From contig CAJULQ010000001.1 in the NCBI GenBank assembly GCA_910587595.1, positions 558,001-622,000 on the forward strand: 64,000 nt of DNA, in the 5' to 3' direction. Position 1 is the first letter of the stretch; each line of letters starts with the position of its first letter. The notes below the pieces were generated by a model that saw only the letters and a list, made by a program, of their open reading frames with translations, was not told where the DNA came from and searched no databases. A program made the position numbers and the translations under genes. This DNA is from an uncultured Christensenellaceae bacterium. GTDB taxonomy: Bacteria; Bacillota; Clostridia; Christensenellales; Pumilibacteraceae. Positions 14,296 through 22,290 of the stretch are shown here, piece after piece.

Positions 14296-15504
14296 CTATT
14301 CGTCGTCGATCACATACGGCACCATGGCATATAGAATGCGCCCGAACGGCCGACAGAACACGCCTCGGGACACGGCGTATTCGCGAAAGCCGCAAAGCGA
14401 TCGCTCGTCGTGCACTTCTATGCAAGCGCACCCGCCCATCACGCGCACGTCTTTGATGCGCTCGTCGCATAATCCGCAAAGCGCCGAACGCTGCACCTCT
14501 TGGATGTGTTGGATCTTTTGCATATAGTTTTGCTCTTCGAACAGCGTAACGGACGCCAGCGCCACGCGGCACGCCAATGCGTTGCCCATAAACGTGGGGC
14601 CGTGCATAAAGGCCATGCGCGGGTCGTCGCTATAAAAGGCCTCGAACACCTTGCGCCGCGCCACCGTAACGGCATGCCCGATATACCCGCCCGTCAGCGC
14701 TTTGCCGAGCACCAAAATATCGGGCAACACGAGATCGGCCGCAAAGCGATGCCCCGTACGCCCGAACCCCGTTGCCACTTCGTCGAAGATAAGCAGCACG
14801 CCGTGGCGGTCGCACAGTTCGCGCGCCCGTTGCAAAAACGAAACGTCGTACATTTTCATGCCGCCCGCGCCTTGCAACAGCGGTTCCACGATCATGCAGT
14901 AAAACGAGTCGCCCTTTTCCGCAAACGCTTTTTCCAATGCGTCGATACGCGTGGGGATATGCACCACGCCGCTTTTTTGCGCAAAAGCAAAGTGATAGTC
15001 CTCGTCGTCGCCCACTTCCATGGCCTTGAACGTGTCGCCGTGGTAGGCGTTTTGCAAGGCCAACACCGTGCGGCGTTCGCTTTCGCGCACGTCCATGCCG
15101 TTGCCGTGGTGCGCGTCGTTAAGTGCCAACACCGCACGACGTTCGCGGCCGCGGTTCACGCTATACTGCAACGCCATTTTGAGCGCCACCTCCACCGCCA
15201 CGCTGCCCGAATCGGAATAAAAGCAATAGTCGAGGTCGCCGGGCAACCACTCGCTCAGCTTTTGGGTGAGCTTTTGCACCGGTTCGTGCGTCAGTCCGCC
15301 CAACATCACGTGGGCGAATTTGCCGAGCTGATCGGCAATGGCCGCATTGAGCACGGGGTGGTTGTAGCCGTGAATGGTGCTCCACCAAGAGGACACCGCA
15401 TCGATCAACACGCCGCGGTCGGTGTGCAATAAAACGCCCTCGGCACGCTCCACTTGTAACGGCGGCGCCATGGTTTTCATTTGCGCATACGGATACCAAA
15501 TCAT
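14296..15504 (-). CDS. bioA: Adenosylmethionine-8-amino-7-oxononanoate aminotransferase
   Basis: This 402-aa class III PLP aminotransferase makes DAPA from KAPA with S-adenosylmethionine. Motifs: WYPYAQM, WSTIHGYNHP, SGSVAVEVALKMALQY, the metal-like LLIFDEVATGFGRTG, and the PLP lysine in VLGKALTGGY. The ATG follows AGGAGAGAACGAT. Two oddities stand out. Residues around the RERRAVLALNDAHHG segment are repeated 22 residues later as SERRTVLALQNAYHG, an internal 66-base duplication that adds an extra turn before the conserved YHGDTF. The C-terminus stops at MVPYVIDDE, perhaps 15-20 residues short of most BioA proteins. It is the last gene of the bio operon, 11 bases after bioD. Confidence 0.9.
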   Translation of the reverse strand: MIWYPYAQMKTMAPPLQVERAEGVLLHTDRGVLIDAVSSWWSTIHGYNHPVLNAAIADQLGKFAHVMLGGLTHEPVQKLTQKLSEWLPGDLDYCFYSDSGSVAVEVALKMALQYSVNRGRERRAVLALNDAHHGNGMDVRESERRTVLALQNAYHGDTFKAMEVGDDEDYHFAFAQKSGVVHIPTRIDALEKAFAEKGDSFYCMIVEPLLQGAGGMKMYDVSFLQRARELCDRHGVLLIFDEVATGFGRTGHRFAADLVLPDILVLGKALTGGYIGHAVTVARRKVFEAFYSDDPRMAFMHGPTFMGNALACRVALASVTLFEEQNYMQKIQHIQEVQRSALCGLCDERIKDVRVMGGCACIEVHDERSLCGFREYAVSRGVFCRPFGRILYAMVPYVIDDE

Positions 15505-15515
15505 ATCGTTCTCTC

Positions 15516-16187
15516 CTATTCGTATAAAAACAAGGGATCCACGGGGAACTCGACGGCGCCCGCGGATAAGCGCGCCACCACGGGGTAACCTGTGAGTTGC
15601 TCGCAAACACGGGCGTTGTCCTCGCACACGGGGTCGCCCTTTTCAAAACGGTTGAAGATCAGCCCGTTGCACCGTATGCCGCGGGCGCGCATATATTCCG
15701 CCGTGAGCACCACGGCGTTGATCGCACCCAGCCGAGCATCGGCCACCAACACGCACGGCAACCGTGAGGCCGCCACCACGTCGGTCAAAAACACCGACTG
15801 TCCGTCGTATCGCAAGGGGCAAACAATGCCGCCGCTCCCTTCCATGGTGATGTAGTCGTACCGTTGCCGCAACGCGTTCAACCCCGCAAGCACCACGCCG
15901 AGATCTACGGGGTCGCCCTCGTGCAAAGCGGCCAAATGCGGTGACCACGCGTTTTCATACACATACGGACACATGGTGGCAAGCGGCTGACAAAGCCCCG
16001 CCGTTTGCCGCACGAAAATCGCGTCGGCGGGCAACAACGCGCCGTGCTCGTCGCGGGCATTGCCGCTCACAGCCGCCTTGTAATAGGCCGCCGCGCCGTG
16101 TTTTCGCACCGCCTTGGCAAGTAACGCGGCCACATACGTCTTGCCCACGTCGGTGCCCGTGCCCACCACAAACACCCCCTTAGCCAT
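15516..16187 (-). CDS. bioD: Dethiobiotin synthetase
   Basis: This 223-aa protein has a P-loop FVVGTGTDVGKTYVAALLAK at the N-terminus, YYKAAVSGN for substrate, TMEGSGGIVCPL for the second nucleotide site and LIFNRF near the C-terminus. It closes the ureido ring of DAPA with CO2 and ATP. The start is the ATG at 16185-16187, eight bases inside the bioB end. An upstream extension is possible in frame but is not conserved. The ribosome site is weak, so translation likely follows from bioB. Confidence 0.92.
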   Translation of the reverse strand: MAKGVFVVGTGTDVGKTYVAALLAKAVRKHGAAAYYKAAVSGNARDEHGALLPADAIFVRQTAGLCQPLATMCPYVYENAWSPHLAALHEGDPVDLGVVLAGLNALRQRYDYITMEGSGGIVCPLRYDGQSVFLTDVVAASRLPCVLVADARLGAINAVVLTAEYMRARGIRCNGLIFNRFEKGDPVCEDNARVCEQLTGYPVVARLSAGAVEFPVDPLFLYE

Positions 16188-17148
16188 GCGCTTGCACCGT
16201 GTATCCGAGGGTTTGCAGTAAAGCCGCATCGGCCGTCGCGCCCACCCCCTCGGTGGTAAGCATGTCGCCCGTGATGCATGCGTTGGCGCCCGATGTAAAG
16301 CAAGCCGCGCCTTTGTCGGGCATGTCTTTGCGTCCGCCCGCCAAGCGTATGGCGGCGTCGGGCAATATAAAGCGAAACAGCGCCACGGTGCGCCGCCGCT
16401 CTTCTAACGACAGCGGACGAACGTTGCCGAGCGGCGTGCCCGCAATGGGTTGCAAAAAGTTGACGGGCACCGAACGCACGCCCAGCGCGCGCAACGAAAA
16501 TGCCAAGTCGATGCGGTCGGCCATGCTTTCGCCCAGCCCCATGATGCCGCCGCTGCACACCGTAAGCCCCGCGTTCCGCGCCGCTGTGATAGCCTCGATC
16601 TTATCGGCATAGGTATGCGTGGTGCACACGCGCGCAAAAAAACGTTCGCACGTTTCGAGGTTGCAGTGCGCGCGCTCTACGCCCGCCGCACGCAACGCGC
16701 AAAATTGTTGCTCGCGCAAAAGCCCCGCCGACACGCACACCGACACGGGCACGCGGCGGCGCACCGCCCGTACCGTTTCACACAAACTTTGCACTTCGGC
16801 GTCGCTCAGTTGCCGCCCCGACGTGACCACCGAAAAACGCAACGCGCCCGCCCGCGCGCTTTGTTCGGCCGCGCGCACGACCGTGTCGGTAGGCAACAAC
16901 GCATACTGTTCGGCGGCGCCGCCGTAGTGTGCCGACTGCGCGCAGAATTTGCAGTCCTCGCCGCAACGTCCGCTTTTGCCGTTCACGATGGCGCAGAGAT
17001 CGAAAGCGTTGCCGCAAAAGTGCTTTCGGATACGGTCGGCGGCGGCGCACAGTTCTTCGAGCGGCGCGTCGGCCAACGCCGTCACGTCCGCACGCGCAAT
17101 GCGCTGCCCCGCGATCGCCTTGTCCTCCAGAGATCGAATATTTATCAT
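16180..17148 (-). CDS. bioB: Biotin synthase (radical SAM)
   Basis: In this 322-aa protein, CGEDCKFCAQSAHY is the radical-SAM CxxxCxxC cluster motif. CNLETC matches the second cluster region, and VCSGGIMGLGES and LQPIAGTPL follow. It inserts sulfur into dethiobiotin. The ATG overlaps the bioY stop as ATGA; a G-rich GGGGTGGGG upstream serves as ribosome site. Length matches the family. The gene order bioY-bioB-bioD-bioA gives only the last three steps of the pathway; no bioF, bioC or bioH is seen, so KAPA must come from a distant locus or from outside. Confidence 0.95.
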   Translation of the reverse strand: MINIRSLEDKAIAGQRIARADVTALADAPLEELCAAADRIRKHFCGNAFDLCAIVNGKSGRCGEDCKFCAQSAHYGGAAEQYALLPTDTVVRAAEQSARAGALRFSVVTSGRQLSDAEVQSLCETVRAVRRRVPVSVCVSAGLLREQQFCALRAAGVERAHCNLETCERFFARVCTTHTYADKIEAITAARNAGLTVCSGGIMGLGESMADRIDLAFSLRALGVRSVPVNFLQPIAGTPLGNVRPLSLEERRRTVALFRFILPDAAIRLAGGRKDMPDKGAACFTSGANACITGDMLTTEGVGATADAALLQTLGYTVQAHG

Positions 17149-17702
17149 AGCCCCACCCCTTTTTTGTTTTTGATCAACACGGGATACAGTCGCTTGGCGG
17201 CAATAGCCGACACAAAGCACAAAAATATGTCGCCCGGTACCGCCAACACAAAACAGTATAAAAACAAAGCGCCTATCCCTATGCCCGACTTGGTGTAGAA
17301 CGTGCAGATCAGCCAATAGTACGCCATGCCCAATATATACACAACGGCAAGGCCCGCAAAGCATGCCGCCAACAATCTACCGAACGACGGCGCGTTGGCG
17401 CGGTGCGCGATCTTTCCCGTGATAAACGCACCCGCCAAAAATCCGATCAGATAGCCGAACGTGGGTTGCAACACATAAAATATGCCGCCGCCGTCGCTGA
17501 ATATGGGCAATCCGATAAGCCCCAAAACCAAATAGCACAAAACGCTGAGCGCGCCGCGCACGGGTCCGAGCAACAGTCCCGCCATGGTGGTGAACAAAAA
17601 CTGCAACGTAAACGGCAACACGGGTATCGGTATGCGAATGAACGCGCCCGCCGCCGTCAACGCGGTAAACAATGCCATCAACGCCAAGTCCTTCGTTTTC
17701 AA
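17145..17702 (-). CDS. bioY: Biotin transporter BioY
   Basis: This 185-aa S component of a biotin ECF transporter has six hydrophobic helices. The signature region PVLPFTLQFLFTTMAGLLLG and the GLPIFSDGGGIFYVLQPTFGY loop, which contacts biotin, are plain. The start is TTG at 17700-17702, with GAGG seven bases upstream. First gene of the operon; transcription starts inside the BirA operator just upstream. The T and A components of the ECF system are not nearby. Confidence 0.93.
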   Translation of the reverse strand: MKTKDLALMALFTALTAAGAFIRIPIPVLPFTLQFLFTTMAGLLLGPVRGALSVLCYLVLGLIGLPIFSDGGGIFYVLQPTFGYLIGFLAGAFITGKIAHRANAPSFGRLLAACFAGLAVVYILGMAYYWLICTFYTKSGIGIGALFLYCFVLAVPGDIFLCFVSAIAAKRLYPVLIKNKKGVGL

Positions 17703-17733
17703 TTGTAAACCTCTGTATATATTTAGTTTACAA
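17703..17733 (-). promoter_or_regulatory. BirA operator
   Basis: Perfect inverted repeat TTGTAAAC (17703-17710), 15 bases, GTTTACAA (17726-17733), the pattern of BirA boxes. It overlaps the predicted start point and the bioY ribosome site, so bound biotinoyl-AMP-BirA should block bioY-bioB-bioD-bioA. Confidence 0.85.
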
Positions 17734-17734
17734 T

Positions 17735-17764
17735 ACTATATCACACGCGCAATTTATTTGTCAA
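17735..17764 (-). promoter_or_regulatory. bio operon promoter
   Basis: Minus strand TTGACA (17759-17764), 18 bases, TATAGT (17735-17740). The predicted +1 near 17728 lies in the right arm of the BirA operator. Confidence 0.8.
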
Positions 17765-17780
17765 CCGTTTTTCGTAACGC

Positions 17781-17810
17781 TTTACAACGGCACGGCAAAC
17801 GTGGTATACT
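17781..17810 (+). promoter_or_regulatory. birA promoter
   Basis: TTTACA (17781-17786), 18 bases, TATACT (17805-17810). The gene starts 26 bases downstream with GGAG in the leader. Divergent from the bio promoter and about 50 bases from the operator; no second BirA box is seen on this side. Confidence 0.65.
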
Positions 17811-17835
17811 TACAAAAACGGACGGAGAGCAAGCC

Positions 17836-18828
17836 ATGATCAAAACCAAAGACGCCGTGCTGGCAAGCCTGAAAGCAAGCGGCGACTACGTTTCGGGCGA
17901 AACGCTGGGCGAAACGTTGGGCATAAGCCGCACGGCGATAAACGCGGCGGTAAACGCCTTGCGCCGCGACGGCTACGAGATCTCTTCGTCTACCAACAAA
18001 GGATATATAGTGACCCGCTCGCCCGACGCCGTCAACTACGGCGAACTGTTAGCCCTCTTGCCCCCCGAACGCGTGCAAAAGATCGCACTGCTCGACAGCG
18101 TGGATTCCACCAACAACCGTTTGCACGAATTGGCCGTGGCCGACGCGCCCGACGGACAAGTGGTGATCGCCGAATCGCAACACGCGGGACGAGGTCGCTA
18201 CGGGCGTTCGTTCGTTTCCCCGCGCGGCAAGGGCATTTACTTGTCCGTTTTGTTCCGCCCCCACGCCTTGCAACCCGCCTCGGCGGCCACGCTGGCGGCT
18301 TGGGTGGCCGTGTCTATCGGCAACGCGGTGCAAAAAACATGCGGCGTGCGCCCCGACATCAAGTGGGTGAACGATCTCGTTTTGAACAAGCGGAAAATTT
18401 GCGGCATACTCACCGAAACCACGGTAGAGAGCGAAACGGGACACATCCGCCACGTGATCGTGGGCGCCGGCCTCAATGTGAACGAAAGCGCCGAAGATTT
18501 CCCGCCCGATCTGCGCGACACGGCCACCTCGCTGTTCGCCGAAACGGGGCAACGTTTCGATCGCGCGCCCATCGTGGCACAGATCGTGCGAGAATTAGAC
18601 GCACTGTCCTTGGCTTGGCCGCACGAAAAAGAAAAGTTTTTGGCCGCCTATCGGCAACAATGCGTAACGGTGGGAAACACGGTGCGCTTAACGGGCAAAG
18701 AGGAACGGATCGGATTTGCGCAAGCCATAGACGATAACTTCGGCCTCATCGTGCGCCTCGAAGACGGAACGCAAACCACGGTGATCAGCGGCGAAGTTTC
18801 GGTACGCGGATTATACGGCTATGTATAG
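17836..18828 (+). CDS. birA: Bifunctional biotin ligase / repressor BirA
   Basis: This 330-aa protein has an N-terminal winged helix (VSGETLGETLGISRTAINAA then GYEISSSTNKGY), the DNA-binding half found in repressor-type BirA. The ligase half has STNNRLHELA, SQHAGRGRYGRSFVSPRGKG (the biotinoyl-AMP loop), and WVNDLVLNKRKICGIL. A C-terminal SH3-like cap ends in VISGEVSVRGLYGY. It biotinylates carrier proteins and represses the bio operon when biotin is ample. The ATG follows ACGGAG. All expected blocks are present. Confidence 0.95.
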   Translation: MIKTKDAVLASLKASGDYVSGETLGETLGISRTAINAAVNALRRDGYEISSSTNKGYIVTRSPDAVNYGELLALLPPERVQKIALLDSVDSTNNRLHELAVADAPDGQVVIAESQHAGRGRYGRSFVSPRGKGIYLSVLFRPHALQPASAATLAAWVAVSIGNAVQKTCGVRPDIKWVNDLVLNKRKICGILTETTVESETGHIRHVIVGAGLNVNESAEDFPPDLRDTATSLFAETGQRFDRAPIVAQIVRELDALSLAWPHEKEKFLAAYRQQCVTVGNTVRLTGKEERIGFAQAIDDNFGLIVRLEDGTQTTVISGEVSVRGLYGYV

Positions 18829-18878
18829 ATCGCCCGCCCTATACCGCAACACACCGCCATAAATAGGAGAATACCGAT

Positions 18879-19175
18879 ATGACCACCATAGAACAACGCG
18901 ATTCCATGCTGGAAAAACTGCGTTTCGTCCCCGATTTGTTTTGCCGCGCCATGATGGGCGAATTTTTGCTGTATAGCGCGGGGCAACTGTTCGGCGGCAT
19001 ATACAACGATCGCCTATTGCTCAAACGAACGGCGGCGGGCGAAAAATTCGGCTTGCCCGAAGAGATCCCCTACCAAGGCGCCAAGCCCATGTATCGCATT
19101 GTAGAACTCGACGATCCCGTTGTTGTGCAAACCATCATTCGCGAAACGTGCGCGCTGTTGCCGCCCAAGAAATAA
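18879..19175 (+). CDS. TfoX/Sxy N-terminal domain protein
   Basis: This 98-aa single-domain protein reads FCRAMMGEFLLYSAGQLFGG followed by IYNDRLLLKRT. It matches the TfoX N-terminal domain with its Gly-Gly turn, then PYQGAKPMYRI and the closing helix. In Bacillota such short TfoX-like proteins have no proven role in competence. The ATG follows AGGAGAATACCGAT. It lies just after birA, possibly cotranscribed. Confidence 0.72.
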   Translation: MTTIEQRDSMLEKLRFVPDLFCRAMMGEFLLYSAGQLFGGIYNDRLLLKRTAAGEKFGLPEEIPYQGAKPMYRIVELDDPVVVQTIIRETCALLPPKK

Positions 19176-19197
19176 TCGCAAAAAGCCGTCAATTTGC

Positions 19198-19227
19198 TTG
19201 ACGCGCACCCCCGCCGTTTGCTATAAT
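19198..19227 (+). promoter_or_regulatory. Promoter of tRNA-Ser(GCT)
   Basis: TTGACG (19198-19203), 18 bases, TATAAT (19222-19227), 45 bases before the tRNA. Confidence 0.75.
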
Positions 19228-19272
19228 AAAACTCGTGCCGAAATTGTTTTGCGCGCAAAAAATGTGAGCCGT

Positions 19273-19365
19273 GGAGAAGTACCCAAGAGGCTCAAGGGGC
19301 TCCCCTGCTAAGGGAGTAGACCGGATAAAACTGGTGCGCGGGTTCAAATCCCGCCTTCTCCGCCA
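19273..19365 (+). tRNA. tRNA-Ser (GCT)
   Basis: Acceptor GGAGAAG with CTTCTCC, discriminator G, encoded CCA. The anticodon loop CTGCTAA gives GCT, and a long variable arm is present. The second serine tRNA of the window; this one shows no integrated element. Confidence 0.95.
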
Positions 19366-19370
19366 AGAAA

Positions 19371-19406
19371 AACAGCGATAGAGCTTTTAGTTTATCGCTG
19401 TTTTTT
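19371..19406 (+). terminator. Terminator after tRNA-Ser(GCT)
   Basis: Arms AACAGCGATA and TATCGCTGTT with a 12-base loop and a T run. Confidence 0.9.
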
Positions 19407-19420
19407 GCTATGCAATATGA

Positions 19421-19449
19421 TTGAAAACGGCGTTAATTTGTGGTATAAT
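19421..19449 (+). promoter_or_regulatory. Promoter of the NTF2-like gene
   Basis: TTGAAA (19421-19426), 17 bases, TATAAT (19444-19449). AGGAG lies before the ATG at 19471. Confidence 0.7.
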
Positions 19450-19470
19450 TTTTCAATATAGGAGATATCT

Positions 19471-19890
19471 ATGCAAATCAGAGAAAAAATCATAAAACAA
19501 TGGTTTGATATGTGGTTGCGACAAAAAGATACGGGGATTGAAAATATCTTTACCGAAAACGCAGTATATATAGAAAGTTGGTGTCCGCAATATATTGGTC
19601 GCAATAAAATTAAGCATTGGTTTGACGAGTGGAATACTCGCGGTAAAGTTACAGTTTGGGATATAAAACAATTTTTTCACAAAGAAAACCAAACAGTTGT
19701 AGAATGGTTTTTCAAAGATAAAATGAATAACGGTAAAGAAGAAAGTTTTGACGGCATATCTCTGATTAAATGGACCGATGAAAATAAAATCAGTTTGATT
19801 AAAGAGTTTGGCTGTAATATCGACCGCTATGACCCATACGGCGACGGTTTATTCCCAAAATTCAAAGACAATTCAACGGTTTGGTTTTGA
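19471..19890 (+). CDS. SnoaL-like / NTF2 family protein
   Basis: This 139-aa protein has the pattern MWLRQKDTGIENIFTENAVY, YIGRNKIKHWFDEW, VVEWFFKDKM and SLIKWTDENKISLIKEF, typical of the cone-shaped NTF2/SnoaL fold used by many small enzymes and binding proteins. No catalytic set is clear. Codon use is AT-rich compared with the neighbours, suggesting recent transfer. It has its own promoter and stands alone between a tRNA terminator and a decayed gene. Confidence 0.75.
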   Translation: MQIREKIIKQWFDMWLRQKDTGIENIFTENAVYIESWCPQYIGRNKIKHWFDEWNTRGKVTVWDIKQFFHKENQTVVEWFFKDKMNNGKEESFDGISLIKWTDENKISLIKEFGCNIDRYDPYGDGLFPKFKDNSTVWF

Positions 19891-20046
19891 ATATTCGTAA
19901 TAGGTTACTATCACTACTATCACTCCGCCAAAAGCACCCGATTGGAACCCAAGCGGCTCATAACGGGCGCTTTTTTATTAACACTATTTACAAACCGCGA
20001 TAACGGGTATATCGGTTAAAGATCGCAAAAGATCCCGCCGCATGGC

Positions 20047-20324
20047 TTATATGCGCGCGAGGATCTTTTTGCAATTGCTTACGATATCGCCTTGCATCAT
20101 GAAACTGCCGCCCACCGCGGCGACTTTTTCGCACGCCAGATATTCCGAAAGGTTGTTGCTATTCACGCCGCCCGTGGGCACACTTTACTTGCGGAAAAGG
20201 CGCGCTCAAAGTCTTGATCGCCGCCAAACCGCCGCTTTGGCGCCCGAATACGCGGGGATCTTGGTGAGCGCCGTGACTTTCGCACCCGCGATCTTGCCGT
20301 CCACAAAGCCGTTTTGCCCGCCGC
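20047..20324 (-). pseudogene. eda: KDPG/KHG aldolase remnant
   Basis: The minus strand encodes three aldolase pieces in different frames. They are GKIAGAKVTAL-like remains, then GGLAAIKTLSAPFPQVK, then VPTGGVNSNNLSEYLA and VAAVGGSFMMQGDIV ending at the TAA at 20047. The last two blocks are the C-terminal phosphate-binding part of KDPG aldolase (FPQVKxxPTGGV, GGS). A frameshift lies inside the PFPQVK/VPTGG join, and the N-terminal half is missing. It follows the MFS gene in the same direction, so the two may once have formed a sugar-acid uptake and cleavage unit. Confidence 0.75.
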
Positions 20325-21539
20325 TTACCCGTTTTTTTGTTCGGTTGCGTCCTTTTCTTGTCCGCTGATTTCTTGTTCGTTACTATCCTTTTTCTTGGTG
20401 ATATAAAACGTGAGTTGGGTCATCACAAGCATCAACACCACAAAAAAAAGCAGATACACGGGCATGATCTTAAACCCCAAAATGTTGCCGAGCAACCCGA
20501 ACAGCGGCGGTATAAAGGTAGAGCCGACGTAAGCGCTCGCCATTTGTATGCCGATGATCGCGCCCGAATTTTGCGCGCCGAAATTATAGGGCGTGGAATG
20601 AATGATGCACGGATAAATGGGCGCGCACCCCGCGCCGATGGTCACAAACGCCGCCAAAGAAAGCACGTACGAGCGAACGGGCAACAGCAAAGCAACGATA
20701 CCGACCGCCAATACGCAAGTGCCTATCACGATCATCTTTCTGTCCCCCAGCTTATCGGTGACGAATCCGCCGATAAACCGCCCCGCCGTGATCCCGATAT
20801 AAAAGAGCGACGCGAACGCGGCCGCCCGCTCGACGGAAATGCCCTTTACTTCCACGAAATAGGTGCTTGCCCACTGCATGGCGGTGGCTTCCGCGGCGCA
20901 GTACGCAAAAAATCCCAACAGCAAAAAGGGCACGCCTTTGATTTTCAAAGCGCCCAAAAGCCCCACGCTCTTTTGCGTTGCCGCAAGCGGCTTTTTGTTC
21001 ACGTTCCAAACGGGCAACGTGCATAAAAGCAACACGGCTATGGCCAACTGTATGAATCCCACGATGCGGTAGCCGTGGTTCCACGCGGCGTGCGTGAGCG
21101 CATACCCCATAATAAACGGGCTTACGATGGTGCCCACGCCCCAAAAGCAATGCAACCAACTCATGTGCTTGGCCTTATAATGCAACGCAACGTAGTTGTT
21201 GAGCGCGGCGTCGATGGCGCCCGCGCCCAAGCCGTACGGCACGGCAAACACAATGAGCATCCAAAACCGACGGGCAAACGAAAAACCGAACAACGCAATA
21301 ACGGTCAAAAACACGCTGAGAACGGTGACCGTGCGCGTGCCCAGCTTTCGCGTGAGCGCATCCGAAAACAGACTGGACACAATCGTCCCGCCCGATATCA
21401 CCATAGACACGATGCCCATATAGGAAACGGACACAGCGAGTTCGCCGTGCATGACCGGCCAGCCCGCGCCGAGAAGCGAGTCGGGCAATCCCAAACTGAT
21501 AAATGCTATATAGATAAGCGCCAATAAAAAACTATACAT
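20325..21539 (-). CDS. Major facilitator superfamily transporter
   Basis: This 404-aa protein has twelve predicted helices. It opens MYSFLLALIYIAFISLGLPD, has the loop motif SDALTRKLGTRTV between helices 2 and 3, GFFAYCAAEATAMQW in helix 7, and the second-half loop GGFVTDKLGDRKMI, all usual for MFS sugar or sugar-acid porters. The C-terminus is charged. The start at 21539 lies four bases after the predicted transcription start, with no ribosome site, so the message should be near-leaderless. The substrate is unknown; the aldolase remnant downstream hints at a sugar acid. Confidence 0.85.
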   Translation of the reverse strand: MYSFLLALIYIAFISLGLPDSLLGAGWPVMHGELAVSVSYMGIVSMVISGGTIVSSLFSDALTRKLGTRTVTVLSVFLTVIALFGFSFARRFWMLIVFAVPYGLGAGAIDAALNNYVALHYKAKHMSWLHCFWGVGTIVSPFIMGYALTHAAWNHGYRIVGFIQLAIAVLLLCTLPVWNVNKKPLAATQKSVGLLGALKIKGVPFLLLGFFAYCAAEATAMQWASTYFVEVKGISVERAAAFASLFYIGITAGRFIGGFVTDKLGDRKMIVIGTCVLAVGIVALLLPVRSYVLSLAAFVTIGAGCAPIYPCIIHSTPYNFGAQNSGAIIGIQMASAYVGSTFIPPLFGLLGNILGFKIMPVYLLFFVVLMLVMTQLTFYITKKKDSNEQEISGQEKDATEQKNG

Positions 21540-21549
21540 AATCGTAGTA

Positions 21550-21578
21550 ATTGTAGCGTGCGGGCAGCGGCTTGTCAA
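21550..21578 (-). promoter_or_regulatory. Promoter of the MFS gene (near-leaderless)
   Basis: Minus strand TTGACA (21573-21578), 17 bases, TACAAT (21550-21555). The expected +1 at about 21543 leaves a 5' leader of only four bases before the ATG at 21539. Confidence 0.7.
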
Positions 21579-21728
21579 CAAAAAAACAAACGACGCGCGC
21601 AAAAAAATGCACAAAAAAAGAATAAGTCGGGCGGCGGTGGCAATACTCCTTTCGGAGGCAAAAAAAGAAAAGGAGAAAAGCGCGGATACGGGCGGCCTCC
21701 CGCAAACCGCCGCGCAACCGTTGTGACC

Positions 21729-22184
21729 ATGAAACTCAACCAAAAAGAAGTGCAACTGATCACCGAACTGAAAAACCAAGAAGAGCTTTGCGTGCAGAAA
21801 TACGATTTCTATGCCGCGCAAGCCAAAGACCCCGAACTGAAAAGTTTACTCAAAAAGATCTTAAAACACGAACAAGCGCATTACGACATGCTCGAAGATC
21901 TCATGAAAGGCACGGTGCCCACAATAAAGAACAAGACGCCGAGCGCGGTGAAATACGAGCCGAAGGGCACGCACCCCGGCGACCAAAAGTGCAAAGACTT
22001 CGATAAATTCCTGTGCACCGATATCATCGCCACCGAAAAGTATGTGGCCACCACCTACAACAACGACCTGTTTTACTTTGCCTCCACCGACGTGCGCAAC
22101 GTGCTCAACGCCATCATGACCGACGAGCAAAACCACGCGGAAATGATCTGGAAATACAAAGTGGCCAACAAAATGGCGGCGTAA
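21729..22184 (+). CDS. CotF-family spore coat protein (ferritin-like)
   Basis: This 151-aa protein has two helix pairs with KYDFYAAQAKDPELKSLLK, KILKHEQAHYDMLEDLM, IIATEKYVATTYNNDLFYF and DEQNHAEMIWKYK: the ferritin-like four-helix bundle of CotF/YhcQ coat proteins. The HEQAHY and DEQNHAE residues could in principle bind metal. No strong ribosome site lies before the ATG at 21729, and the open frame continues upstream without conservation. A forespore or mother-cell sigma promoter is expected but not seen clearly. Supports a spore-forming host. Confidence 0.82.
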   Translation: MKLNQKEVQLITELKNQEELCVQKYDFYAAQAKDPELKSLLKKILKHEQAHYDMLEDLMKGTVPTIKNKTPSAVKYEPKGTHPGDQKCKDFDKFLCTDIIATEKYVATTYNNDLFYFASTDVRNVLNAIMTDEQNHAEMIWKYKVANKMAA

Positions 22185-22204
22185 ACGCTTATGCCGCACG
22201 GCAA

Positions 22205-22241
22205 GATCTCTCGCACGCAATAGGTGCGGGAGATTTTTTTT
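22205..22241 (+). terminator. Terminator of the coat protein gene
   Basis: ATCTCTCGCAC pairs with GTGCGGGAGAT (one G-U), followed by eight Ts. Confidence 0.9.
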
Positions 22242-22290
22242 GCGCGCAAAACAGAAATAAAGCACACGGGCGCGGCAAAAAACCGCTCGG

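Noticed and set aside
14500..15432. Plus-strand frame of 310 codons opposite bioA
   Set aside because: A shadow of bioA codons, with His/Arg-rich composition and no start signal. Similar shadows lie opposite most GC-rich genes here.
20042..20368. Plus-strand frame of 108 codons
   Set aside because: It is the opposite strand of the aldolase remnant and has no gene signals.
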